Shown piece after piece: positions 53,190 through 61,648 of a stretch of DNA of 64,000 bases. The notes beneath the pieces were generated by a model. The model did no database searches, had not been told where the DNA came from, and saw only the letters and a program-made list of their open reading frames with translations. Source of the stretch: Afifella aestuarii (GTDB lineage: Bacteria; Pseudomonadota; Alphaproteobacteria; Rhizobiales; Afifellaceae); the NCBI RefSeq assembly GCF_004023665.1, contig NZ_SAUF01000001.1, positions 434,001 to 498,000 of the forward strand, read 5' to 3'. Numbering within the stretch: position 1 is the stretch's first letter; every line of letters begins with the position of its first letter. A program made the translations under genes and the position numbers.

Positions 53190-55958
53190 GTGAGCGATGC
53201 GCCGAAGACGATGCCAGGCAGAGATTTCGACGGGCCAGGCGAGGATGTCCCTGGCGACGACCTGAGCGCCCGCGAGAGGACGCCCGACGAGGCGCGGGCG
53301 CAAGTCGCCGAAGAGCGCCTTGTCCGCCTCACACGCCGCGCCCGGCTCGCGCTCTTCTGGGAGGCGGCCTGGCCGCGGCTCGTTCCGCTTCTGTCAATCG
53401 TCGCCCTCTTCTTCGCGCTCTCGTGGCTCGGCGTCTGGAGCTTTGTCGGCGATTGGGTGCGCGGCGGCATCCTCCTCGGTCTGGGTCTTGCCGCGATCGC
53501 AGCATTCGTCTGGATCCTGCGCACGCCCTTTCCGAGCCAGGCCGCCGCCCTGAAGCGGGTGGAACGGAATTCGCCGGTCTCCCATCGCCCGGCGAGCGGC
53601 TTGCGGGACACGCTCTCCACCGTTTCCGAAGGGCCGGCGGCGGAAGCTCTGTGGGCGGCGCATCGCCGGCGATTGATGGCATCTCTGGCCGCGATGCGCG
53701 CCGGTCCGCCGCGTCCCGACATGGTGCGGCGCGATCCGAATGCGCTGCGCTTTGTCGTCCCCGTTTTGCTCTTCGTGGCGTTTCTGGTCGGCTGGGGCGA
53801 GCACTGGCCGCGGCTTGCCGATGCCTTCCGGCCCGTCTCGGCGCACCTTTCGACCGGCGTGCCGGCCCGCATCGACGCCTGGGTCGATCCGCCGACCTAT
53901 ACCGGCGCGGCGCCCGTCTATCTGTCGCGCCGTGGTGAAAGACAGGGCGAGAGCGCCGGGGAGGTGACGGAGGTGCGGGTGCCGCAGGGAAGCCGCCTCA
54001 CCGTGCGCGTCGCCTCGAGCGAACCGGCCGTCGTCACGCTCGACGGACCCAGCGGCCCGACGGCGCTCGCGGCCGACGAGGACGGCGCGACGTCGAAATC
54101 CGGTGCGGAGCCTCAAGCGGCCAATGATGCGGCGAAGACGGCGGTTCCGGCACCGGCTGCAAACAAGGCACCCGGCGCAAACAAAGCGGGCTCGCGCGAC
54201 GACCAGACGATCCGCAGTTACACGACGACGCTCGAAAGCGACGGCTCCGTCTCGGTCGAGGCCGGGCGGGCCAGCGAACATTACGCCTTCCGCATCATTC
54301 CAGACCGGCCGCCGACGATCCGGCGCGGCGAGGTCACCGTCAATCGGTCCGGCTCCTTCACCATGGCCTTCACGGTGGAGGACGATTACGGCGTGACCGA
54401 CGGCAACGTCACGTTCCGGCCGCAGACGCCGCCCGAAAAAGGTGCGCATCCTCTGGTCGAGGCGCCGTCGATCGCGATCCGCACGGGACGCGGGCGCAAG
54501 GAGGAGAACGGTGCCAAGGCGTCGGGGCGCCTGGAAGAGCATCCTTATGCCGGCATGCCGGTCGTTGCCGACGCCGTGGTGCGCGATGCCGCGGGCCAGG
54601 AAGGCCGGCCGGCCGATGACGGCGCCATGACGCTGCCGGCGCGGCCATTCCGCAACCCGATCGCCAAGGCGCTCATCGAGCAGAGGCGTGAGCTCGCTCT
54701 CGATGCCCGCAGCAAAGACCGCGTCGTGCAGGTGCTCGATGCGATGACCATCCGGCCGGGCGATTTCGTCAAGGATTCCGGCATCTATCTCGGCCTCACC
54801 GTCGCCTATCAGAGAATGCGGGCGGCCGAGAGCGACGACGAGCTGCGCGCGATGCTCGATTATCTCTGGGAGATGGCGGTTCTCATCGAGGACGGAGAAT
54901 TGTCGGAGGCGCAGGAGCGGCTTGCGGAGGCGCGCGAGGCGCTCGAACAGGCGCTCGCAGAAGGTGCCTCGGAGGAAGAGATTTCGCGTCTCACCGAAGA
55001 GCTGCGGCAGGCCATGAACGACGTCATGCGCAGTATGGCCGAACAGATGGCACGCTCCGATCCGCAGAAATTGATGCCGATCGATCCGAACGCGCAGGTT
55101 CTGTCGCAGCAGGATCTCGAACGCATGCTCGACCGCATCGAAGATCTGGCGCGGCTCGGCGACAAGGAGGCAGCGCAGGAGCTCTTGAGCCAGCTCCAGG
55201 AGATGCTCGACAACATGCAGATGGCCCAGCGCATGCAGCAGCAGATGCAGAGCGGCGAAATGGGCCAGATGATGCAGCAGATGGAGGAACTCGGCCGGCT
55301 GATGCGCGAGCAGCAACGGTTGATGGACGATACGTTCAGCCTCGATCAAGGGCAGCGGCCGGGGCAGAGACCCGGCGACGGCGAGATGTCGCCTTCGGAA
55401 ATGGCGGAAATGATGCGCAAGCTGCAACAGAACCAGGGCAATCTGCAGGAGCAGCTGCAGGCGCTCCTCGACAAGCTGCGCCAGCAGCAGGGCCAGGGCC
55501 AGCAGCCGGGCGAGCAACCCGGCGGCGAGCCGGGGCAGGGCGGCGAAGGCCAGATGGGGCAGGGCGAGCGCGCCCTCGACCGCGCCGGACGGGCGATGGG
55601 AGAAGCCACCGGCTCACTCGGAGACGGCGAACCCGGTCAGGCCATTGGTCCGCAGGGCGAGGCGCTGCAGGCGATGCGCGAAGGCATGCAGCAGATGATG
55701 AGCGAGATGATGGGCCAGCAGGGTCAGGGCGGGCAGCAGCGGGTCGGCCGCGGCGGCAACCCGCAGGGCCAGACGGACCCGCTCGGCCGGCCGCAGCGGG
55801 CGCAAGGGCCGCAGCTCGGCGAGGATGTGCGCATTCCCGACGAATTCGACGTGGAGCGCGCGAGGCGCATTCTCAACGCCATCCGCGAACGCCTCGGCGA
55901 GCGCTTTCGGCCGAGCTACGAGCTCGATTACCTGGAACGGCTCCTGCAGCGCGATTGA
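53190..55958 (+). CDS. TIGR02302 (DUF4175) family large membrane protein
   Basis: A 922-residue protein of an alphaproteobacterial family of unknown function. GTG 53190 follows AAGGAACTGG. Two membrane segments lie near residues 54-72 (LVPLLSIVALFFALSWLGVW) and 78-107, and a third near 190 (FVVPVLLFVAFLVGW). A long Ala/Lys/Asp linker and an Ig-like region (FRIIPDRPPTIRRGEVTVNR, VEDDYGVTDGNV) follow. Helical segments come next, then an extended Gln/Met/Gly-rich region (for example MAQRMQQQMQSGEMGQMM). The C-terminus returns to order (IPDEFDVERARRILNAIRER). The 213 bases upstream hold no gene; TATACT at 53063 may be a -10 box. Confidence 0.85.
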   Translation: MSDAPKTMPGRDFDGPGEDVPGDDLSARERTPDEARAQVAEERLVRLTRRARLALFWEAAWPRLVPLLSIVALFFALSWLGVWSFVGDWVRGGILLGLGLAAIAAFVWILRTPFPSQAAALKRVERNSPVSHRPASGLRDTLSTVSEGPAAEALWAAHRRRLMASLAAMRAGPPRPDMVRRDPNALRFVVPVLLFVAFLVGWGEHWPRLADAFRPVSAHLSTGVPARIDAWVDPPTYTGAAPVYLSRRGERQGESAGEVTEVRVPQGSRLTVRVASSEPAVVTLDGPSGPTALAADEDGATSKSGAEPQAANDAAKTAVPAPAANKAPGANKAGSRDDQTIRSYTTTLESDGSVSVEAGRASEHYAFRIIPDRPPTIRRGEVTVNRSGSFTMAFTVEDDYGVTDGNVTFRPQTPPEKGAHPLVEAPSIAIRTGRGRKEENGAKASGRLEEHPYAGMPVVADAVVRDAAGQEGRPADDGAMTLPARPFRNPIAKALIEQRRELALDARSKDRVVQVLDAMTIRPGDFVKDSGIYLGLTVAYQRMRAAESDDELRAMLDYLWEMAVLIEDGELSEAQERLAEAREALEQALAEGASEEEISRLTEELRQAMNDVMRSMAEQMARSDPQKLMPIDPNAQVLSQQDLERMLDRIEDLARLGDKEAAQELLSQLQEMLDNMQMAQRMQQQMQSGEMGQMMQQMEELGRLMREQQRLMDDTFSLDQGQRPGQRPGDGEMSPSEMAEMMRKLQQNQGNLQEQLQALLDKLRQQQGQGQQPGEQPGGEPGQGGEGQMGQGERALDRAGRAMGEATGSLGDGEPGQAIGPQGEALQAMREGMQQMMSEMMGQQGQGGQQRVGRGGNPQGQTDPLGRPQRAQGPQLGEDVRIPDEFDVERARRILNAIRERLGERFRPSYELDYLERLLQRD

Positions 55959-56080
55959 GCGCGCGGGCTGAGAAAGCCCGGCTGAGAACGCGCGGCCTCT
56001 TAAATCGAAGCCGGGAGCGAACCGGAAAAGCCGCGCGTCATCTGGGATGAAGGAAGGTCGGCGGTCTTCGCCGTGGCAGA

Positions 56081-56458
56081 TCAGGCGACCTGCTGCTTTT
56101 CTGCACCCGCGACGCTGACCGCGGTGCGGATTTCCTGAAGCGTGAAGGGCTTGGTGAGGACGTCGCGAATGACCTTCTGAAGGTCATCGGCGCGCTCGCG
56201 CTGATCGGCGAAGCCGGTCATCAGAAGGATCGGGAGGCCCGGCCATTTGCGCGCGGCGCTGTGGGCGAGATCGATGCCGTCCATGAGCGGCATCTTCACG
56301 TCGCTGACGAGCAGATCGAATTCGCCATCGCTGGCGAGCAGTCGGTCCATGGCTTCCAGGCCATCGCACGCCGTCTCGACGCTGTGGCCATCCAGTTCCA
56401 GCGCGCGGCTGACGAAAGCTCGGACGGAATCATCGTCTTCCGTCAGGAGAATACGCAT
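56081..56458 (-). CDS. cpdR: single-domain response regulator, CpdR-like
   Basis: A 125-residue CheY-like receiver with no output domain. The acidic pocket is E7-D8-D9 (RILLTEDDDSVRAFV), the phosphoacceptor D53 (LLVSDVKMPLMDGIDLA), the switch Thr in ILLMTGFADQ and the Lys in LTKPF. In alphaproteobacteria CpdR, when unphosphorylated, delivers ClpXP to cell-cycle substrates, including clearance of CtrA. I assign CpdR from sequence style and from the conserved hpt-cpdR neighbourhood near ftsEX. A generic receiver is the alternative. It starts 12 bases after hpt behind GGGGAAGGG. Confidence 0.72.
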   Translation of the reverse strand: MRILLTEDDDSVRAFVSRALELDGHSVETACDGLEAMDRLLASDGEFDLLVSDVKMPLMDGIDLAHSAARKWPGLPILLMTGFADQRERADDLQKVIRDVLTKPFTLQEIRTAVSVAGAEKQQVA

Positions 56459-56470
56459 TACCCTTCCCCG

Positions 56471-57028
56471 CTAATTGGCTCCCTCCTCGTCGCTTTCGAC
56501 TACGCCGACAAAGGGGAGTTCGCGATGGGCATGGCCTGCATCCATGCCGTAACCGACTACAAAATAGTCGGGACAGGTAAACCCAACGTAATCAGCTTCG
56601 ATTTCTGCCTTCCGGCCTTCGGGTTTGTCGATCATGACCGCCACCTGCACGCGGCGGGCGCCGCGTGTCGCCATCAATTCGCGCGCAAAACGGACGGTGA
56701 GGCCGGAATCGAGGACGTCGTCGATGATGAGGACGTCGCGCCCGGCCACAGGGCAGCCGATGTCGCGCAGGATGCGCACTTCACCGCTCGTCTTCAGGCT
56801 GGCGCCATAGGAAGAGAGCGAAATGAACTCGATCTCCATCGTCACGCCGCGACGCGACATGGCGCGGACGAGGTCGGCGCCGAAGACGAAGCCACCTTTC
56901 AAGACGACGATGGCGAGAAGCTCTTCCGGCTTCGTCGTGCAGATCGCTTCGGCGAGCTCGTTGATGCGGCGGTCGATCTCTTCGGCGGAAAAGAGCGGGC
57001 GGATATGCGCCGTCGTCACTTTCGTCAT
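56471..57028 (-). CDS. hpt: hypoxanthine phosphoribosyltransferase Hpt
   Basis: Purine salvage enzyme that converts hypoxanthine or guanine to the nucleotide with PRPP, 185 residues. The substrate flexible-loop region is LSSYGASLKTSGEVRILRD, the PRPP motif VLIIDDVLDSGLTVRFAREL, and the base-binding end DYVGFTCPDYFVVGYGMDAG. The ATG overlaps the zinc-ribbon gene stop as ATGA, and cpdR follows within 12 bases. Confidence 0.93.
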   Translation of the reverse strand: MTKVTTAHIRPLFSAEEIDRRINELAEAICTTKPEELLAIVVLKGGFVFGADLVRAMSRRGVTMEIEFISLSSYGASLKTSGEVRILRDIGCPVAGRDVLIIDDVLDSGLTVRFARELMATRGARRVQVAVMIDKPEGRKAEIEADYVGFTCPDYFVVGYGMDAGHAHRELPFVGVVESDEEGAN

Positions 57029-57765
57029 GAACCGGCAACGGCGGTCTGGATGAAGGGGTCGGCGAAGCGAAGCTCGATCCTCGCGGCATTGGGCGGGGTA
57101 TCGGTCAGGGTGTAGGCGAAGGACAGCCGCTCGCGCGGTGCGATTTCCGGGGCGGGGGCTTCCATGGCGCGATTTGCCAGTTTCTCGCCTGAGGCGCTGT
57201 AGATCTCCATGGAGACCGGTTGCAACGGCTGCGAGCGGTGGTCAAGGCTGACGAGCCGGCCGGTGACGAGAAGGGCGTTTTGTCCCGCCATTTCTGCGCG
57301 ATAGACGTTGACCGCCTCAAAGGCGACGGGATCGGCGCTCACCTTCAGCCCGGCGAGGCCGTAGAGGCTGGCGAGATCGGGCGCCGCCTTGACGATTGCA
57401 GGTCGTGCAAGGACGAAGAGGACGAGGAAGGCGAGCGAGAGGGCGCTGAGAACGGGAAGGGCCACGCCTTTCCATTCGGACTTCTGCACCGGCGTCTCGT
57501 CGTCGACGAAGCGCGAACGGCCCGGTGAGGGCTGCGGCTCTTCTTCCCAGATCTTCGCGGTTCCGGCCGACGGCAGCGGGGAGGCCGCGATCGGTTTTAC
57601 GGCGAAGGCCGGGAAGGCGGCCGGGAAGGCGGGAAGGAGGGCCCGATGCAGGTCGGTGTGCGCCTTCCAAGTCTCGCCGCAATGGCCGCAGACGATAAGC
57701 TTCGTTTCGGCATCGAGCGATGCCGTCTGCAGGTGCTCGCGCGCGCCGCAGCCAGGGCATTCCAT
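57025..57765 (-). CDS. MJ0042 zinc-ribbon / DUF3426-like membrane protein
   Basis: A protein of about 246 residues with an N-terminal zinc ribbon of two CxxC pairs (MECPGCGAREHL and IVCGHCGETWKAHTDLH). A Pro/Ala linker, one membrane segment near residue 110 (GVALPVLSALSLAFLVLFVL) and a periplasmic beta-rich domain follow. I chose ATG 57765, which places the ribbon at the N-terminus as in the family. ATG 57813 has a GGAG site 6 bases upstream and would add 16 residues. Function is unknown. It leads the operon with hpt and cpdR and is divergent from ftsE across a CtrA box. Confidence 0.8.
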   Translation of the reverse strand: MECPGCGAREHLQTASLDAETKLIVCGHCGETWKAHTDLHRALLPAFPAAFPAFAVKPIAASPLPSAGTAKIWEEEPQPSPGRSRFVDDETPVQKSEWKGVALPVLSALSLAFLVLFVLARPAIVKAAPDLASLYGLAGLKVSADPVAFEAVNVYRAEMAGQNALLVTGRLVSLDHRSQPLQPVSMEIYSASGEKLANRAMEAPAPEIAPRERLSFAYTLTDTPPNAARIELRFADPFIQTAVAGS

Positions 57766-57858
57766 TTCGAGTTCCCTGGCGGGTCGCTTGTCGCCCGCGT
57801 GGCATTCGGGCATGCAGGACTCCGTTTACCATGCCCGACGACTTGTTGCCGAACATCG

Positions 57859-57873
57859 TTAACGTCGGCTTAA
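57859..57873. promoter_or_regulatory. CtrA box between the cpdR operon and ftsEX
   Basis: TTAACGTCGGCTTAA is a full TTAA-N7-TTAA match, followed by C on the plus strand and preceded by G, so it reads TTAA-N7-TTAAC on both strands. It lies 73 bases before ftsE and 94 bases before the zinc-ribbon gene. A GANTC site, the CcrM methylation sequence, occurs at 57818-57822. CtrA is the alphaproteobacterial cell-cycle master regulator, and control of cell-division genes is a known role. Confidence 0.7.
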
Positions 57874-57945
57874 CGGGCGGCGAGGCAGATGGGACGACGA
57901 TGGTGGTGTGCTTCGGCGGCCACAGCCTGGCTTGTGAAAGGACGC

Positions 57946-58644
57946 ATGGAAGAACGATCGGCGCACGGGTATCAGCCCCTGATTCGCTTCGACAATGTCG
58001 GGCTGCGCTACGGGCTCGGGCCGGAGATCCTGCGCGACGTGACCTTTGCGATCGAGCCCGGCTCTTTCCAATATGTCACCGGGCCGTCGGGTGCCGGCAA
58101 GAGCTCGCTTTTGCGGCTTCTCTTTCTGTCCTTGAAGCCGACGCGCGGGATGGTGGAGATTTTTGGCCAGGACGCGGCGACGGCGAGCCGGACGACCGTG
58201 CCGGTGCTGCGGCGGCGGATCGGGATCGTCTTCCAGGATTTCCGGCTTCTGGAACATCTCACCACCTATGAGAACGTCGCTCTGCCCCTGCGCGTGCTCG
58301 GACATCCGGATTCGAGCTACCGCCACGACGTTACCGAGCTTCTCGAATGGGTGGGGCTCGGCGACAAGATGTGGGTGCATCCGCCTGTTCTTTCGGGCGG
58401 TGAGAAGCAGCGCGCCGCGATTGCCCGCGCCGTCATCACGCGCCCCGAGATCCTTCTCGCCGACGAGCCGACTGGCAACGTCGATCCGCCGCTGGCGCGG
58501 CGCCTGTTGCGGCTCTTCATCGAGCTCAACCGGCTCGGAACGTCGATCGTGATCGCCACCCACGATCTCGCGTTGATGGACCAGTACGATGCGCGCCGGC
58601 TCATCCTCAATTCAGGCTTGCTGGAAATTCACGATGTCGTCTGA
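57946..58644 (+). CDS. ftsE: cell-division ATP-binding protein FtsE
   Basis: ATPase of the FtsEX complex that controls septal peptidoglycan hydrolysis. About 232 residues, with ATG 57946 behind AAAGGA. Walker A is VTGPSGAGKSSLLRLLFLSL, the Q-loop IGIVFQDFRLLEHLTTYENV, the signature VLSGGEKQRAAIARAV, Walker B EILLADEPTGNVDPPLARRL, and the switch VIATHDLALMDQ. It overlaps ftsX by 11 bases. Confidence 0.94.
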   Translation: MEERSAHGYQPLIRFDNVGLRYGLGPEILRDVTFAIEPGSFQYVTGPSGAGKSSLLRLLFLSLKPTRGMVEIFGQDAATASRTTVPVLRRRIGIVFQDFRLLEHLTTYENVALPLRVLGHPDSSYRHDVTELLEWVGLGDKMWVHPPVLSGGEKQRAAIARAVITRPEILLADEPTGNVDPPLARRLLRLFIELNRLGTSIVIATHDLALMDQYDARRLILNSGLLEIHDVV

Positions 58645-59677
58645 GCCCGGCCGGCAGAAACGCCGCTTGAAGCGGCCACGGCTTTCGCGCCGGCGGGCGC
58701 CGCAGGCGGCCGCGCCTGTCGATGATATCGATGCGAGCCTGCGTCGTCCGGGCGTGTCGGTCAGTTCCGGCCCGATCGAGCAGCCGCGCGAAGAAAACCC
58801 GATCGTGCCGCCGCGCTCCGTCGCCGGGCGCGCGCTTCTCGTGCTCGTGGCGATCATGAGCTTTCTGTCGTGCCTGTCGGTCGCCTCCGTCTCCGTCGTC
58901 TCCGACCGGGCGCGCGGCTGGGAGCGCCAGATCGCCGCCGAAGTCACCATCCAGGTGAGCGTCACCGGCGGTCACGACGTGGCGCAATCGATGGCGCGCG
59001 CGGAGGAGATCGCCGAGGCGACGCCGGGCGTCCTCTCGGCCGAGCCGGTCAGCGAAAAGGATTCCAAGGCGCTTCTGGAGCCGTGGCTCGGCAGCGATTT
59101 CGATCCGGTCGAACTGCCCGTTCCGCGGCTCATCGCCGTGCGGCTCGGCGGCAACGTCGATCTTTCGAGCCTGGCGCGGCAATTGCGCGACGAAGTGCCG
59201 GGGGCGAGCCTCGACGATCACGGCGTCTGGCTCAAACGTCTGGCGCGCATGGCGCAGGCGATCACCTTCGCCGGGCTCGGCATCGTCGCGCTGGTGATGA
59301 CCGCGACGGCGCTCTGCGTCGTCTTCGCGACGCGCGGCGCCATGGCCGGCAACAAAGATGTGATCGAGGTCCTGCATTTCGTCGGCGCCGAGGATTCCTA
59401 TGTGGCGGGTGAGTTCCAGCGGCATTTTCTGGTGCTCGGACTGAAAGGGGCCGGTCTCGGCGGTATCGCCGCCATCGCGCTCTTTGCGATTCTGTCGCTG
59501 ATCGGCGGCGTCGAAGGGCCGACGCCGGAAGAGGCGCAGCTTCGAAGCCTTCTCGGCGGGCTCACGATCGGGCCGCCGGCCTATATCGGCTCCGTGATCA
59601 CGGTGGTGGCGATCGCCGTGATCATCGCAGCCACCGCACGCTCGACCGTGCGGCGAACGCTGTCACAGATCGGATAG
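58634..59677 (+). CDS. ftsX: cell-division protein FtsX
   Basis: Membrane partner of FtsE, 347 residues. A long basic cytoplasmic N-terminus (GRQKRRLKRPRLSRRRAP) precedes the first helix (LLVLVAIMSFLSCLSVASVS). The periplasmic loop with QIAAEVTIQVSVTGG follows. The C-terminal half has three helices and the FtsX motif MAGNKDVIEVLHFVGAEDSY. The 11-base overlap with ftsE implies coupling. Confidence 0.92.
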   Translation: MSSEPGRQKRRLKRPRLSRRRAPQAAAPVDDIDASLRRPGVSVSSGPIEQPREENPIVPPRSVAGRALLVLVAIMSFLSCLSVASVSVVSDRARGWERQIAAEVTIQVSVTGGHDVAQSMARAEEIAEATPGVLSAEPVSEKDSKALLEPWLGSDFDPVELPVPRLIAVRLGGNVDLSSLARQLRDEVPGASLDDHGVWLKRLARMAQAITFAGLGIVALVMTATALCVVFATRGAMAGNKDVIEVLHFVGAEDSYVAGEFQRHFLVLGLKGAGLGGIAAIALFAILSLIGGVEGPTPEEAQLRSLLGGLTIGPPAYIGSVITVVAIAVIIAATARSTVRRTLSQIG

Positions 59678-59742
59678 ACGTTGCCAATGTGCGCGAAGCA
59701 GATCAGGAAGCCCCGATCAAAGTTCGGCAGCAAAGGTCGTTG

Positions 59743-60378
59743 ATGTCCCGCGAGACGCTGGCTGAGAAAGTCGAGGCGAAATCTCCCCGCCCGCGCCCCT
59801 CGATCGGGCGGCGGCTGGTGCGCGTCGTCGTCTTTGCGGTGTTCCTGATCGGCCTGTTCTTCGTCGGCGGCTTCCTCATCTTCGCGCAGCAGGTCGCCTC
59901 CGCGCGCCCGCCGGCCGCGCCCCAGGCCGACGCGATCGTGGCGCTCACCGGCGGTTCGGCGCGCGTGGAGGGGGGCGTCGAGCTTCTGCGTGCGGGCGCC
60001 GGCCAGCGGCTCCTGATTTCAGGCGTCTATGCGGACAACAGCAAGCAATCGATCGCCAATGCCGTGGCGGCGGAAAGCTCCGATCTCTTCCGCTGCTGCG
60101 TCGATCTCGGCAAGGCGGCCCGCGACACGCGCGGCAATGCGGAGGAGACGCGCGAATGGGTGCGCCATCACGGCTATCATTCGCTGATCGTCGTCACCAG
60201 CGCCTACCACATGCCGCGTTCGATCGCGGAATTGCGGCGCGAAATCCCGGATGTGCGGCTCATTCCCTATCCGGTGCGCCGGCCGGGCCTCGATCTCGGC
60301 GACTGGGCGCAGCGCAAGGAGATCTTCGTCATCCTGTTCCGCGAATATCTCAAATATATCGTCGTGAAGTTGCGCTGA
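59743..60378 (+). CDS. YdcF-family (DUF218) membrane-anchored protein
   Basis: A 211-residue protein of the YdcF/DUF218 fold, a family that includes envelope-linked proteins such as SanA and ElyC. ATG 59743 follows AAAGG. An N-terminal anchor (VVVFAVFLIGLFFVGGFLIF) is followed by ADAIVALTGGSARVEGGVEL, a GNAEETREWV motif and IVVTSAYHMPRSIAELRRE with conserved Ser/His. It starts 65 bases after ftsX, and this ftsEX-ydcF-plsC order recurs in the group. Confidence 0.87.
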   Translation: MSRETLAEKVEAKSPRPRPSIGRRLVRVVVFAVFLIGLFFVGGFLIFAQQVASARPPAAPQADAIVALTGGSARVEGGVELLRAGAGQRLLISGVYADNSKQSIANAVAAESSDLFRCCVDLGKAARDTRGNAEETREWVRHHGYHSLIVVTSAYHMPRSIAELRREIPDVRLIPYPVRRPGLDLGDWAQRKEIFVILFREYLKYIVVKLR

Positions 60379-60533
60379 GCGGGCGTTGCGGTGAGGTCGG
60401 CAACGGCCCCGGGATGGCGGTGCAAATTGTCACAGCAGCTTGGAAGCGATTGATCCGCCACGGCTCTGCGGCGACGTTTGCCGGGGTTCGGGACTGAGGT
60501 CATCACTTCCAATGCCGCAGGGGGTGGCATTCG

Positions 60534-61505
60534 ATGAGCGATATCTCTTTGCCTGAGCATTCGAGGCTCGGCCAGTTTCCGATCAGCTTCTTTGCCATCG
60601 TGATGGGGCTTTCGGGCCTCACATTGACCTTGCGCGCCTGCGAGCACGCGCTTGCCCTCGATGGGCGGATTTCCTCATGGGCGCTTTATGGGACGGTCGC
60701 GGTGTTTGCCGTAATCGCGCTGCAATACGCGCTGAAACTCAGCTTTCATCCGCGTGATGTGGTGGAGGAATGGGCGCATCCGGTGCGCATCGCCTTCTTT
60801 CCGACGATCTCGATCTCGCTCCTCTTGATGGCGACGGCCGCCGCGCCGGTCTGGCCGGAGGTCGCAAGGCCGGTATGGATCGTGGGCGCCGCGGCGCAGG
60901 CCGTCCTGTCGCTCAGCGTCATCGCCAATTGGATCGGCCACCGCCCGTTCGAGCATGTGCATCTCAATCCGGCCTGGTTCATTCCGGCCGTCGGCAACAT
61001 CATCGTGCCGTTGGCCGGGGTCGAGTTCGGCTTCGTGGAGGTGAGCTGGCTCTTCTTTTCTGCCGGGCTGATCTTCTGGCTCGTGCTTCTGACCCTGGTC
61101 GTCAACCGGCTGATCTTCCACGATCCGCTGCCGGGGCGGCTGGTGCCGACGCTCGTCATCCTGATTGCGCCGCCGGCCGTCGCCTTCATCGCCTATCTCC
61201 GGCTGGAGGGCGAGGTCGACGCCTTCGCGCGCATCCTGATCAATGTCGGCTATGTCTTCGCGCTCGTCGTGGTGACGCAGGTGCCGAAGCTCGCGCGACT
61301 TCCCTTCGCGCTGTCCTGGTGGGCGCTGTCGTTTCCGGTCGCGGCTCTGGCCGTCGCCTCGCTCCTCTTCGCGGAGACGGCGGGCTCGGTCTTCCATCTG
61401 TGGGTCGGATTTCTGCTCGCAGGCCTTCTTTGTGCGATCGTCGCCGTGCTGGCGCTGCGCACGGGCCTGGCGATCCAGGGAAAGGAAATCTGCCGGCCGG
61501 AATAA
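60534..61505 (+). CDS. TDT/SLAC1-family transporter (TehA-like)
   Basis: A 323-residue integral membrane protein with about ten hydrophobic segments, of the tellurite-resistance/dicarboxylate transporter group that includes TehA and plant SLAC1 anion channels. The N-terminal block FPISFFAIVMGLSGLTLTLR is typical, as are NPAWFIPAVGNIIVPLAG in the middle and ALSWWALSFPVAALAVAS. The substrate (anion, tellurite efflux or sulfite) cannot be told. ATG follows GGGGGTGG. It separates ydcF from plsC. Confidence 0.87.
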   Translation: MSDISLPEHSRLGQFPISFFAIVMGLSGLTLTLRACEHALALDGRISSWALYGTVAVFAVIALQYALKLSFHPRDVVEEWAHPVRIAFFPTISISLLLMATAAAPVWPEVARPVWIVGAAAQAVLSLSVIANWIGHRPFEHVHLNPAWFIPAVGNIIVPLAGVEFGFVEVSWLFFSAGLIFWLVLLTLVVNRLIFHDPLPGRLVPTLVILIAPPAVAFIAYLRLEGEVDAFARILINVGYVFALVVVTQVPKLARLPFALSWWALSFPVAALAVASLLFAETAGSVFHLWVGFLLAGLLCAIVAVLALRTGLAIQGKEICRPE

Positions 61506-61562
61506 GTGTAGGTGCGATTTCGGGGCGTCGGCGCTTCGGCTGTGGGTTCCACGATATGGCGG

Positions 61563-61588
61563 CCCGACTTGACGCCCCGACTTGACGT
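61563..61588. repeat. 13-bp direct repeat upstream of the acyltransferase
   Basis: CCCGACTTGACGC and CCCGACTTGACGT, head to tail, differing in the last base. Each contains TTGACG, but no -10-like sequence follows at the right distance for either. Confidence 0.6.
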
Positions 61589-61648
61589 CGAGGCCCGAGC
61601 GCGCCACTCCGGTTGCGCCCCGCTTGGGCGAGGCTTCAGAGGCTGGCC

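Noticed and set aside
61569-61610. TTGACG elements as -35 boxes for the PlsC-like gene
   Set aside because: No A+T-rich -10 sequence occurs 16-18 bases downstream of either copy.
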